From Planctomycetaceae bacterium (GTDB lineage: Bacteria > Planctomycetota > Planctomycetia > Planctomycetales > Planctomycetaceae), in NCBI GenBank assembly GCA_020638955.1, contig JACKHO010000005.1, positions 434,001 through 498,000 on the forward strand: a stretch of DNA of 64,000 bases, written 5' to 3'. Each line of letters opens with the position of its first letter. Positions within the stretch are counted from its first letter, which is position 1. The position numbers and the translations under genes are program-made. Below, piece after piece: positions 17,046 through 25,900 of the stretch. The notes under the pieces were generated by a model. It was not told where the DNA came from. It made no database searches and saw only the letters and a program-made list of their open reading frames with translations.

Positions 17046-18953
17046 ATGGCCAGTACGGTAAAAATGAAATTCACCTTTGCACCTGAATCGCGACCGCTCG
17101 ATGGTTACACCGTCAAACGAGCTATTCATCGTGGTGGGTTCGGTGAGGTGTACTACGCTTTGAGCGACTCGGGCCGCGAAGTTGCACTCAAGTTGCTGCA
17201 GCACAACACAGATGTCGAGCTCCGTGGCGTACAGCAATGCTTGAATTTGTCACACCCCAATTTGGTGACGATTTTCGACGTCCGCCGCGACAACGACGGC
17301 GACCACTGGATTCTTATGGAGTACGTTTCCGGCGACACTCTCGATGCGGTCATCCGGAAGAATCCTAATGGCTTGCCACTGCAGCAAGTCCTGAAATGGG
17401 TGAAAGGGATTGTCGCAGGAACTGAATACTTGCACAGCCGAGGCATTGTTCACCGCGATTTGAAGCCGGGCAACGTGTTCTCCGAAGGCGACCACGTCAA
17501 AGTGGGCGATATCGGCCTGTCGAAGTTCATTACCCATTCACGACGTAGCGCGCAGACACAAAGCGTGGGCACCGTCTATTACATGGCCCCGGAAATCGCA
17601 AAAGGACGTTACGGCAAAGAAGTCGACGTCTACGCACTGGGCGTGATGGTCTACGAAATGTTGACCGGGGAATTGCCCTTCGACGGTGAGTCAACCGGTG
17701 AGATTTTGATGAAACATCTCACCGAACCGCCCGATCTGGCCAAGGTCCCGCCCGCGCTGCGCAGCGTGTTGACGAAAGCTTTGGAGAAAGATCCCACCAA
17801 ACGCTATTCGAGCATGGTGAGTTTCGGTGAGGCATTCGCTGCGGCGGCTGTCGGTAAGAAAATTCCCGAGAGTGAATCGGTGCCCGAAGCAGAGTTGCCA
17901 AAGCCAAAGAAAGTCAAAGAGGAACTCCCTTCGTGGGTTTCCGTTGGTCCTTCGGCTCCGCCGCAACACCCTGCCAAACGGCCCGTTCCCAAACAGGAAA
18001 CCTATGTTGGCCCACCATTGAGTTGGCAACTCTCGACATCTGGATGGGGCGCACTTCTGGCGTTTGCTGTCGTGACGTTCTTGATAGCCGCTCGCGTCAG
18101 CAGCAACGGGCTTGTCGCTGGAGTAATGTTGACGTCTGTCGGATTAGCCTACGTCTGGATGCTCATTCTGCGTACAGCCCCCTTCCCGGCTGTCCAGCAA
18201 ATGGCCGGACCGTTTTTTCTAACATCGGCCGAAGCGGCCCAGCGACCTGTGAGTGCTACTGTCACATCAGGGCGACGACTCATTGGGCAGTACCTCTTTG
18301 GTGCAGCATTAGCCGTCCCGGTGGCTGCTCTGCTTTCTGCCGGAATGTGGGTGGTGGCTCCAAAAACGATGACGAGTTACCTGACATTTCCTTCGGAACT
18401 GTCTCCGTCCAACGGCGGCGGTCTGGAATGGGCGTTACTGCTCTACTTCACCGCCGGAACGGTTTTGGCAACTTGGACCATACTTACCGTACCTGTACTG
18501 TCTCGGTTGGGCACAGGTCAGGAAACAAAACGCCGGCTTCCCTACGCGTTTGCCGCACTGGGACTGAGTTTGGTCGTGTGGCAGTTGAGCGAGTACTTGT
18601 TCATAAAACACCATCCCAGCGGTGGAATCTTTGAAGAGATTGGCGACCATCGCCTGTTTACGCTGAATCAGAACCCCACCTACCTCGGCTTTGTCGGATT
18701 CTTTCTCCCGCTGCTGGCATTTCGTAAGTGGCGCGATCAGCACACACCAACGCGGCGCGTGCGGTTCAGCACTGCTACGGTCATCGGCACGGTTGTGCTG
18801 GCCTGGCTGATTTCACATGTGTTTGCATTTCCACACTTCCTGGCTGCAAGCTGGGCGGCCACAGTATCCATCACCGTGCAATTGTGCAGCCCTTGGTATG
18901 AACGAGTTCCGCCGAGGCCGGGTAGCGGAACAAAAGCAGGAGAGTCGACATGA
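17046..18953 (+). CDS. Transmembrane Ser/Thr protein kinase (Hanks type)
   Basis: 635 residues. Kinase domain about residues 18-275: glycine loop IHRGGFGEVYYA, VALKLL lysine, HRDLKPGN catalytic loop (about 136), VGDIGLSKF, MAPEIAK. The usual DFG motif reads DIG: the metal-binding Asp is kept but the Phe of the regulatory spine is Ile, so activity is expected with altered control. A proline-rich linker (about 290-325) leads to six or more membrane helices, so the kinase is cytoplasmic and membrane-tethered with no large extracellular sensor. Followed with a 4-base overlap by another membrane protein. Confidence 0.92.
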   Translation: MASTVKMKFTFAPESRPLDGYTVKRAIHRGGFGEVYYALSDSGREVALKLLQHNTDVELRGVQQCLNLSHPNLVTIFDVRRDNDGDHWILMEYVSGDTLDAVIRKNPNGLPLQQVLKWVKGIVAGTEYLHSRGIVHRDLKPGNVFSEGDHVKVGDIGLSKFITHSRRSAQTQSVGTVYYMAPEIAKGRYGKEVDVYALGVMVYEMLTGELPFDGESTGEILMKHLTEPPDLAKVPPALRSVLTKALEKDPTKRYSSMVSFGEAFAAAAVGKKIPESESVPEAELPKPKKVKEELPSWVSVGPSAPPQHPAKRPVPKQETYVGPPLSWQLSTSGWGALLAFAVVTFLIAARVSSNGLVAGVMLTSVGLAYVWMLILRTAPFPAVQQMAGPFFLTSAEAAQRPVSATVTSGRRLIGQYLFGAALAVPVAALLSAGMWVVAPKTMTSYLTFPSELSPSNGGGLEWALLLYFTAGTVLATWTILTVPVLSRLGTGQETKRRLPYAFAALGLSLVVWQLSEYLFIKHHPSGGIFEEIGDHRLFTLNQNPTYLGFVGFFLPLLAFRKWRDQHTPTRRVRFSTATVIGTVVLAWLISHVFAFPHFLAASWAATVSITVQLCSPWYERVPPRPGSGTKAGEST

Positions 18954-20101
18954 TGGTCACCGGTGCATTCGTTGCCGCAGGTCTCATTGCCCTCACCGTT
19001 CTGTTCGTGGCGGCAGTTGCCGTTGTCGCCGTTGTGACAAGCGGCTCAAACAAGACGTCGGGACGGCCCGTGTTAATCGCCTCGATTGCTGGCATTGGCG
19101 GCGTCTTCATGGCAATTGTACTGCTAATCGCCGGTATTCGCGGTGTCGAGAATCAGGAAGTTACCATGTTCCCTGTTGCGTTCGGACTCATCACGCTGTT
19201 TGTCATCCCCACAGTTCTCATCATGGCCATGTCCAAAACAGGACGTTGGTTGCTGCTGCTTGGAGTCGGCGTTCTTATACCGTTTGCCTTACTGGCTGGT
19301 TCATGGGTGACCGCGACACGTGTCGAGATGACGAGTACCACGGAAGCTACCTCGCGGCCTGCCGAAACGTATCAAGAGGCAGTAGCAATGGCCCCTCAAG
19401 ACCGTTCTGCACTCGTCGAGGTTCAAGCGGAAGGTGAACGTCCGTCGAATGTCTCCGTGCGGGAAGAGGCGACGGGAGAAGAAGTACACGTTCCGCTGGT
19501 GGAAGTGACGCCTGAGCAAATCGTGAATTCGCGTCCAGACGTGGATGAGCAACCTCCCGAAGAAATTGAACAACCAACATTTGTCCGGGACGCGAAATAC
19601 GATCCGAATCTTCGTCAACTAGATGCGTCGACCGTCCCCGCCGAGAAGAATCCCAAGTTGCCGATATGGGTGGCTCAGAACGTCGCACCACCCGCTGGGG
19701 GACGCATTTTGCGAAGTGAACGTTTCGGTTCAATTGACGAAGCCCGCGACCAATTGTGGCAGCAAATCACCTCGGAAGTGAGGGTAGCGCTGCGGACGCG
19801 TAATCCGGAGACTCACAGTTGGCGGCCGCTTCTTCCCGAGCTTCTCCATTCGGGTATCGTTCGCCGCGAATGTATCGCTGAGTATCCCATTGAGGTCGGC
19901 GAGTTCACGACCTCTGCATATGAAGTGACGTGGTACTGCAACGTATCCGACAATGAGGCACTTGCGACATTGGAAGCAACGTGGGAAAGTCAAATCGTCG
20001 GTGGCCGAAACCAGAACGTCCTGTGGGCATTCTTCGGAGCCACCGCCGCACTCACCCTCCTGGGGGCAGCCCTGCGACGCTCATCGCACCGCGCCTCTTG
20101 A
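18950..20101 (+). CDS. Multi-pass membrane protein, kinase operon
   Basis: 383 residues. Four N-terminal helices (for example LIALTVLFVAAVAVVAVV and MFPVAFGLITLFVIPTVLIM), then a soluble region of about 200 residues rich in acidic residues and prolines, and a final helix (VLWAFFGATAALTLLGAAL). The ATG overlaps the kinase stop (ATGA). The soluble part (ERFGSIDEARDQLWQQITSE) resembles planctomycete proteins of unknown function. Likely a partner or substrate of the kinase, by operon position only. Confidence 0.72.
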   Translation: MMVTGAFVAAGLIALTVLFVAAVAVVAVVTSGSNKTSGRPVLIASIAGIGGVFMAIVLLIAGIRGVENQEVTMFPVAFGLITLFVIPTVLIMAMSKTGRWLLLLGVGVLIPFALLAGSWVTATRVEMTSTTEATSRPAETYQEAVAMAPQDRSALVEVQAEGERPSNVSVREEATGEEVHVPLVEVTPEQIVNSRPDVDEQPPEEIEQPTFVRDAKYDPNLRQLDASTVPAEKNPKLPIWVAQNVAPPAGGRILRSERFGSIDEARDQLWQQITSEVRVALRTRNPETHSWRPLLPELLHSGIVRRECIAEYPIEVGEFTTSAYEVTWYCNVSDNEALATLEATWESQIVGGRNQNVLWAFFGATAALTLLGAALRRSSHRAS

Positions 20102-20324
20102 AGGCTGCTGATTTTTGTTAGGTACTTATCTCAATTGCTGCGTCGTACCGCTGGCGCCATCTGTTGGGCAGTCTGTGTTACATGTGGTACGTACACCAGA
20201 ATGCCGGATTCAAGATCGACGCTGAAGTCCAGAAATTGGTAGCAGTCACCCTTGAATGCGTGCTGTTGTCACTTCAAGATGACAACACACACTCACTGCA
20301 TCATTCCTGCATTCTGGTGACTTG

Positions 20325-21926
20325 ATGATTCGAGCTTTAACGTTCGCTGGCTGTCTTTGTGTATTGGCGACCTCGGCTATGGCAGCGGAGCGGCCGAATA
20401 TTGTGTTCGCTTTCGCGGACGACTGGGGATGCCATGCGAGTGCGTATGCAGACATTTTCAAAAATCGGCCAAGTTCCGTGGTATCGACGCCGCACTTTGA
20501 CCGGGTGGCGAAAGAAGGTGTGCTGTTCACGCACGCGTTTGTGAACGCACCGTCCTGTACACCGTGCCGCAGTTCGCTGTTGTCGGGACAGTACTTCTGG
20601 CGGACGCGACTCGGTGCGATTCTCCAGGGAGCGGAATGGGATTTGTCGATTCCCTCCTACCCGCTTCTTTTGGAAGAGAGTGGCTACCACATTGGGTACA
20701 CGTATAAAGTATGGAGTCCCGGTACCCCACGTGACGCTCCATACGGAGGCGACCGCACGGCGTACGTCAAACGTGGCGGCGGGTTTAATCAGTTCTCGCA
20801 ACAAGTCTCGCGAGCGAAGGACCACGACCTGAAGAAAGCGGAACTGCTCGAGCAGGTACGAGGCAACTTCACCGACTTCCTGGCCGACCGCAAAGAAAGT
20901 CAGCCGTTCTGCTACTGGTTTGGACCGACGAACTGCCATCGCAAATGGGAGCGGGGTTCGGGCAAAGCGATTTGGGGAATTGATCCTGACTCGCTGCAAG
21001 GCAAAATGCCCGGCTATTTACCCGACGTGCCAGAAGTTCGCGAAGACCTTGCCGACTACCTGGGAGAAATCCAGGCGTTCGATGCCGGCCTCGGCGTGCT
21101 CCTCGCCGAGTTGGAGCGGCTGGGCGAACTGGAAAACACCATTGTTGTCGTCAGTGGCGACCACGGCATTCCCGGCTTTCCACACGGGAAATGCAACCTG
21201 TACGACTCCGGTGTCCACGTGCCGCTGGCCATTCGCTGGGGTAAACAAGTTCCTGGCGGCCGAATTGTCGACGACTTTGTCTGCCTGCCGGATTTGGCTC
21301 CCACATTCTTGGAAGCTGCCGGGGCAGCCATTCCCGACGTCATGACGGGGCGGAGCTTGCTGCCGGTCTTAAAGTCTTCGAAGGGTGGACATGTTGATCC
21401 CACGCGCGACGCGGTGTTTGTTGGTCGCGAGCGACATGTTGCGGAAGTGCGTGAAGGGAATGCCCCGTATCCGCAGCGGGCGATTATCACTCGCGATTAC
21501 CTGTACATTCACAACTTTCATCCCGAACGCTGGCCGATGGGTGAAGGCCCTGGCTATGGGCGTCCCAAGTCTGATTTTCCCGCCAATTCCGAATTGACGA
21601 ACAACACCTTCGGCGCGTTCGGTGACATGGATGCCAGTCCCACCAAGGCCTGGATCATCGCCAATCGGGAGTTGCCAGAGGTTTTGCCTTACTTTGACCG
21701 CTCGTTCGGTCGCCGCCCGGCCGAGGAGTTGTATGACGTGCGGACCGACCCGGACTGTCTGACCAACCTCGCCGATGATGAGAAGTACGCGGAAACCATG
21801 TCGGCCCTCCGCGAACGACTCATGGCCGAACTGAAGCGAACGAATGATCCGCGAGTCACCGGCGACGGGATGACATTCGAACGACCTCCCTACACGAATC
21901 CGAATCAGCAACCGCGACGGAAGTGA
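20325..21926 (+). CDS. Sulfatase, exported
   Basis: 533 residues. A signal (LTFAGCLCVLATSAMA) is followed by RPNIVFAFADDWG, the metal-binding DD of type I sulfatases. APSCTPCRSSLLSGQY contains the C-x-P-x-R motif whose Cys becomes formylglycine, needed to cleave sulfate esters. VVVSGDHGIPGFPHGK supplies the second metal site. Targets are probably sulfated polysaccharides, as is common in planctomycetes. The last 22 bases overlap the convergent aminotransferase gene. No sulfatase-maturing enzyme is near. Confidence 0.93.
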   Translation: MIRALTFAGCLCVLATSAMAAERPNIVFAFADDWGCHASAYADIFKNRPSSVVSTPHFDRVAKEGVLFTHAFVNAPSCTPCRSSLLSGQYFWRTRLGAILQGAEWDLSIPSYPLLLEESGYHIGYTYKVWSPGTPRDAPYGGDRTAYVKRGGGFNQFSQQVSRAKDHDLKKAELLEQVRGNFTDFLADRKESQPFCYWFGPTNCHRKWERGSGKAIWGIDPDSLQGKMPGYLPDVPEVREDLADYLGEIQAFDAGLGVLLAELERLGELENTIVVVSGDHGIPGFPHGKCNLYDSGVHVPLAIRWGKQVPGGRIVDDFVCLPDLAPTFLEAAGAAIPDVMTGRSLLPVLKSSKGGHVDPTRDAVFVGRERHVAEVREGNAPYPQRAIITRDYLYIHNFHPERWPMGEGPGYGRPKSDFPANSELTNNTFGAFGDMDASPTKAWIIANRELPEVLPYFDRSFGRRPAEELYDVRTDPDCLTNLADDEKYAETMSALRERLMAELKRTNDPRVTGDGMTFERPPYTNPNQQPRRK

Positions 21927-23065
21927 CTAATTTCCGCGGCGTGGGATCTGATGCGACCGAGTGCGCGCTCCCATTCACCTGCTGCACCTGGTGACGTCAG
22001 AAACGGATGGTGGACGGCCACGACGTCGCAGTCCGCCAGCGTTGCGTGAGGGAGGTCACCGACCGTGCGGAACCGACTCTTCGCATGAATAAGGTGCAGC
22101 CCGCGAAAACCCTCGGCGAGCGGAATGAACTCTGCCTGCATGGCCGCGCAGAAGTCGTCGCGGGAGACGTCGCCCCACTGGCTGGCCGAGTAGCGAAATC
22201 CCAGCTTGTAGTAGTCGGGCTGTGAGTTGGACAATGAGCAGGCAAACGGCGTGAGCCCTGTGGCATTGGCAAGCGACGGCATCATGCTGGCGACAGTTCG
22301 AATACGCTCCCCCTTCGCAGCATCCAGCTGCTGAAGTTGTGGGAGCAGAACGGCCGCCTGCATTTCGGAAAGCGGGTAGATGTCATTCCCTCGCTGCGTT
22401 GAGAGTTTGATGCGCTGGGCGATGTCGTCACGACTCGTCAGCACCGCTCCGCCGCGCCCTGCCGTGATGAGTTTTGATCCCCCGAAACTGAGAACCCCGA
22501 CATCTCCCCACGTTCCGGCCATACGTCCCTGAACCGTACCGCCGAGCATTTGGCAGGCGTCTTCAATAACGGCCAACCTATTCGCGTCAGCGAATTCTCG
22601 AACAGCGCGCATGTCGACCAGGCTTCCCTGCAGATGCGAAGCCAGAACGGCGCTGGTTGTGGGACTGCAGGCATCTGGCAGTTGCGACACATCCATTTGA
22701 CCGGTCAACGGATCGATATCCACCAACACTGGCCGGAGTCCGAGTTCCAGGACTGTGGTGAAGTTCGGTTTGTAGTCGTACGCGGAGAGAATCACTTCGC
22801 TTCCCGCTGGAAGTTTCAAGGAACGGAGTGCCAGTTCCACGCCGAATGAACCACTGCACGTCAATGCCACATGCGGAACCTGGTGCAGTTCCCGCAGCGC
22901 CTCCACGAGTGCCGGACAGTGCGGACCGTGATAGCGACCCCAACTGCCGTCATTAGCGAACTGTGCGAAGAGTTCCGAAAGCCATGCATCGCAGGGCGGC
23001 CAGACGGGCTCAGCAGCACGTACAGGAATGCCTCCCAAAATTGCGGGCTTGTCCGAACTCATCAT
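21905..23065 (-). CDS. DegT/DnrJ/EryC1/StrS-family PLP aminotransferase
   Basis: 386 residues from ATG 23065. ALTCSGSFGVELALRSLKLP is the PLP-phosphate loop, VIEDACQMLGGTVQGRM contains the cofactor-contacting Asp, and LSFGGSKLITAGRGG holds the PLP lysine. The family transfers amino groups to keto sugars for surface glycans or antibiotics, or acts as a dehydratase. The substrate is unknown. Convergent with the sulfatase; the 3' ends overlap. Confidence 0.87.
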   Translation of the reverse strand: MMSSDKPAILGGIPVRAAEPVWPPCDAWLSELFAQFANDGSWGRYHGPHCPALVEALRELHQVPHVALTCSGSFGVELALRSLKLPAGSEVILSAYDYKPNFTTVLELGLRPVLVDIDPLTGQMDVSQLPDACSPTTSAVLASHLQGSLVDMRAVREFADANRLAVIEDACQMLGGTVQGRMAGTWGDVGVLSFGGSKLITAGRGGAVLTSRDDIAQRIKLSTQRGNDIYPLSEMQAAVLLPQLQQLDAAKGERIRTVASMMPSLANATGLTPFACSLSNSQPDYYKLGFRYSASQWGDVSRDDFCAAMQAEFIPLAEGFRGLHLIHAKSRFRTVGDLPHATLADCDVVAVHHPFLTSPGAAGEWERALGRIRSHAAEISHFRRGC

Positions 23066-23584
23066 GCTGCCAAATACCAAATCGAAAAGTGCTGACAAAC
23101 AACTCCGCCCGTCGGCACGAGAAAGGAATGGAAATCATCGCGCATGGCAGGCGTTGTTTGCAACGCCGCAGCGAGGTGGGCAGGAACAGCGGCCAGGAGT
23201 ATCCCAGTATTGCAGGCGGACAATTGAATGACAGGTCTGGTTACGCGTTCTTCGCCATTCACAAACGGAGGACGACCGAGCTGACTTCGCCCACCCCCGT
23301 TCAGCGGGAACCGGATGAACCTTCATTGATTCATCAATGACAGCACCGGTGAAGGCCGGTTCCAACCGGTCACTAACCCGATGTCCAAATTCATCGTTCG
23401 GCACCGCCGGAGCTATCGAAATTCAAGCCTTCAATCGAACGGTACAGCGAGGTCGCGTCGAATAGCCGACAGACGTATCCGGTCACTGCAGGCGGCTCGT
23501 CACATACTTCGATTGGCGCTACTTCCCTCGTTGTTGAACTTCGCAAGCTATTCGGGTGAATTCTCCAAACCCCAGCATGCGAAA
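23066..23584. other. Gene-poor stretch with REP-like repeats
   Basis: No gene is supported. A repeat at 23390-23425 (TTCATCGTTCGGCACCGCCG...) matches 46981-47015 closely. Just before it, GAAGGCCGGTTCCAACCGG forms another palindrome (about 23350-23370). Otherwise nothing was recognised. Confidence 0.5.
23390..23425 (+). repeat. Dispersed REP-like palindrome, copy 1
   Basis: Core TCGGCACCGCCGGA preceded by TTCATCG; nearly the same as 46981-47015, with a few substitutions. Not related by sequence to the GGGTGGCA REPs around the RAYT gene. Confidence 0.6.
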
Positions 23585-24493
23585 CTACCGCAGCTTTGGT
23601 TTGCGCACTCCGATGAGGCACACTTGTTCGCCGATGAGGTAGGCAAACGCTGGGTGGAAGAGCTGAATTAAGGTAAAGCAAGCAGTAGTAATGCCCAGAA
23701 GAAGAATTGCGTATACGAAAAAATTCGTGTAGCCGCGCACGACTGGTAGCAAAATCAAGGGGATGAGAACGCCCACCATCGACGATATGCGTTTGATTCG
23801 ATGCGTTCGCAAGCACTCTTTGCACAGATACAAAGGGAACAATCCAACCTCTGCGTCTGACATCCCGTCAAGTTGCATCACAATCGGAACTTCAACCTTT
23901 GCCAAATGCTCGTTGCTGTCGCAATGAACGCACTGTGAGGGCATGTCCTCTTGAAAGTTGAGGACCACTATTGAACTTGATTCCTGGTCATCAACAGCAG
24001 ACTGGCAACGACTCCATCGCCATGCGCGGTCGATCATCGCCATCCCAAAGACAATAATTGGCCAAGCCATTCCTGCGACGAGAATTCCGTACTCATGTGT
24101 CGCCATGAAAAGAGCCACACCACACGCGCCACATAAAGCGATTGACCAAAACAAGATTTGGCCGTGTGCCGACTTTGTGTCCGGACTCGAATCATGTTCG
24201 AGCATCATTCTTTCGTCGAAGCACAGCACGCGCTCGCCACGTTGCATGTAGACCAACTCGTCTTTCTCCACATCGATCTGAAGCCCTTCAGCGGCCTCAA
24301 GTATTCTGGGCGAAACATGGAGGGCGATGTCACCGCTTTGAAAGACATGATCAGATGGTTCCGGATCGTCGTAGTCGACGACAATGTCAAAGCCAACACG
24401 GCATCGTCCAAGAAGAAGTCGAAATGACTTGCTGCCTTTAATAACGCACTTGCGCAAGTGTGCTGCCGCTCTATCTGTCAACTGGATCGACAT
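23585..24493 (-). CDS. Membrane protein with HesB/IscA-like N-terminal domain and zinc ribbon
   Basis: 302 residues from ATG 24493 (GGGGG ribosome-binding site 8 bases upstream). Residues 1-80 align by eye with A-type iron-sulfur scaffold proteins: MSIQLTDRAAAHLR, FRLLLGRCRVGFDIVV, DHVFQSGDIALHV and LEAAEGLQIDV. The three scaffold cysteines are missing (RCRVG in place of GCSG; no C-terminal CGC). Two helices follow (about 105-150), then a CVHC...CKEC zinc ribbon and two more helices. The gene overlaps the upstream membrane protein gene by 23 bases. Role unknown. Confidence 0.68.
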   Translation of the reverse strand: MSIQLTDRAAAHLRKCVIKGSKSFRLLLGRCRVGFDIVVDYDDPEPSDHVFQSGDIALHVSPRILEAAEGLQIDVEKDELVYMQRGERVLCFDERMMLEHDSSPDTKSAHGQILFWSIALCGACGVALFMATHEYGILVAGMAWPIIVFGMAMIDRAWRWSRCQSAVDDQESSSIVVLNFQEDMPSQCVHCDSNEHLAKVEVPIVMQLDGMSDAEVGLFPLYLCKECLRTHRIKRISSMVGVLIPLILLPVVRGYTNFFVYAILLLGITTACFTLIQLFHPAFAYLIGEQVCLIGVRKPKLR

Positions 24494-25823
24494 TAGCTTC
24501 ACCCCCTGTAGCTGCAAGTCGGCCGCCGACGGTTACCCCGAGTACCGCTATGACCGCAAATAGCGAGTACAGGAAAGCAACCGGAGAGCCCTGTGGGGTC
24601 ATCAATACTGGAAGATAACCGGACAACATGAGTACCAAAATAAATCGCCAGTGCAGTATGCCCTGTTTCGGGATGCTAGTAGCGCTCAAACAAAACTGCC
24701 GCAGACAAATCAGAAACTTCGTCGTTTTAACTGGCCATTCTGACTTGCGGGGCATTACCAGATGTCCCGTCCAATCTTCGTCGAAAATCACAAACGGAAT
24801 TGGGCCAAGTCGATTGGGCATTACAATTGAAGTACACCGCTCGACCCACGACCGCATTTCATTGAACAGTCGATCACGGGACCGTACCGAGCGAGTCGAA
24901 TCTACTGGTAGGTACATGGCTAAGTTGCCCGGAGCTACGACTTCCCGGACACGTTGAAGTTCCCATTCAACGCCTTCCGTTGCACCCACCACGAGAAAGA
25001 CACCATCTGCGCGCTTCAGCAAATCGTCGACCAGTGTCTGCCAGTGACCGTCCGTTGAATAAATTCGCTCTGCACCCGTCAGGTGAAGTCGGTCTCGGGG
25101 ATTTCCGATTGTCACTACTCGGCCGAACACAGACAGATGTTCGACGAGAAGTTCCTCGTAGGTCGAACTCCGCGAAAAGATGTCGAATCTCGGTGTGTGG
25201 GTATCAAACCGAAATGGACGCAGCAACAAATAGAGATTTGTTGAATTCGAATTCATCGGCCTTGCCAACATCCGTTGACTCAGGTAGCGCAGACGCATGC
25301 CGACACCAAACGACACCGCCATGGCCATAAAACTGGGAAAGAGCGGTAACGTCAAGATGTAGAAGAATATGGAAGCGATCTGGGTGACACGACCCTCAAT
25401 GACGTAGCGGGGAGGATGAAGTACTGGAATCGTGCGACCATCTAATGTTGTCCAAGAACCATCTCTCGAACTTTGAATCGACTTGGCTCTCATCCGCCCC
25501 AGGAAACTTCCGCATACGGCACCTACGATCCCCATGATGATAGCGGCAAATACGTAGTTCGGGTCCCAAAGCGAGAACAATGATACTTGGATACTTCCAG
25601 CAACGAGGCCGTCTCGCAGTGCGGGATTGGGGGAAAAGAGTGAGGCAATGTACGCCGCAAGTGGAGCTGCCGTAAGAACGGCAGCAAAGACGGTCGCCAC
25701 CCTAAACTCGCTGTTTGCCACGATGAAGGCTACACATACTCCAGCTACAGCGCCTACCACGAGCGGTCCCACCTGGAACGACATCCAGTCCCAAACTCGG
25801 CGTATGAAGCGAGGAACAATCAT
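24471..25823 (-). CDS. Multi-pass membrane protein with uncharacterised LRPF-type domain
   Basis: 450 residues from ATG 25823 (GTG codons at 25868-25871 are possible). At least five N-terminal helices are followed by a soluble domain of about 170 residues. This holds LLRPFRFDTHTPRF, EELLVEHLSVFGRVVTIGNP, ERIYSTDGHWQTLVDDLLKR and VFLVVGATEGVEWEL, a pattern I have seen in other membrane proteins of unknown function; the alternating strand-helix order resembles a Rossmann/TIR-like fold. A C-terminal helix pair follows. Coupled to the next gene by a 23-base overlap. Confidence 0.66.
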   Translation of the reverse strand: MIVPRFIRRVWDWMSFQVGPLVVGAVAGVCVAFIVANSEFRVATVFAAVLTAAPLAAYIASLFSPNPALRDGLVAGSIQVSLFSLWDPNYVFAAIIMGIVGAVCGSFLGRMRAKSIQSSRDGSWTTLDGRTIPVLHPPRYVIEGRVTQIASIFFYILTLPLFPSFMAMAVSFGVGMRLRYLSQRMLARPMNSNSTNLYLLLRPFRFDTHTPRFDIFSRSSTYEELLVEHLSVFGRVVTIGNPRDRLHLTGAERIYSTDGHWQTLVDDLLKRADGVFLVVGATEGVEWELQRVREVVAPGNLAMYLPVDSTRSVRSRDRLFNEMRSWVERCTSIVMPNRLGPIPFVIFDEDWTGHLVMPRKSEWPVKTTKFLICLRQFCLSATSIPKQGILHWRFILVLMLSGYLPVLMTPQGSPVAFLYSLFAVIAVLGVTVGGRLAATGGEANVDPVDR

Positions 25824-25900
25824 AATTGTCGGGACACCAAGGTTGGTTGAATCGCGATAACTGCTCACCACCTGCGGCTGACAAAACGAAGCAAGTGCTT

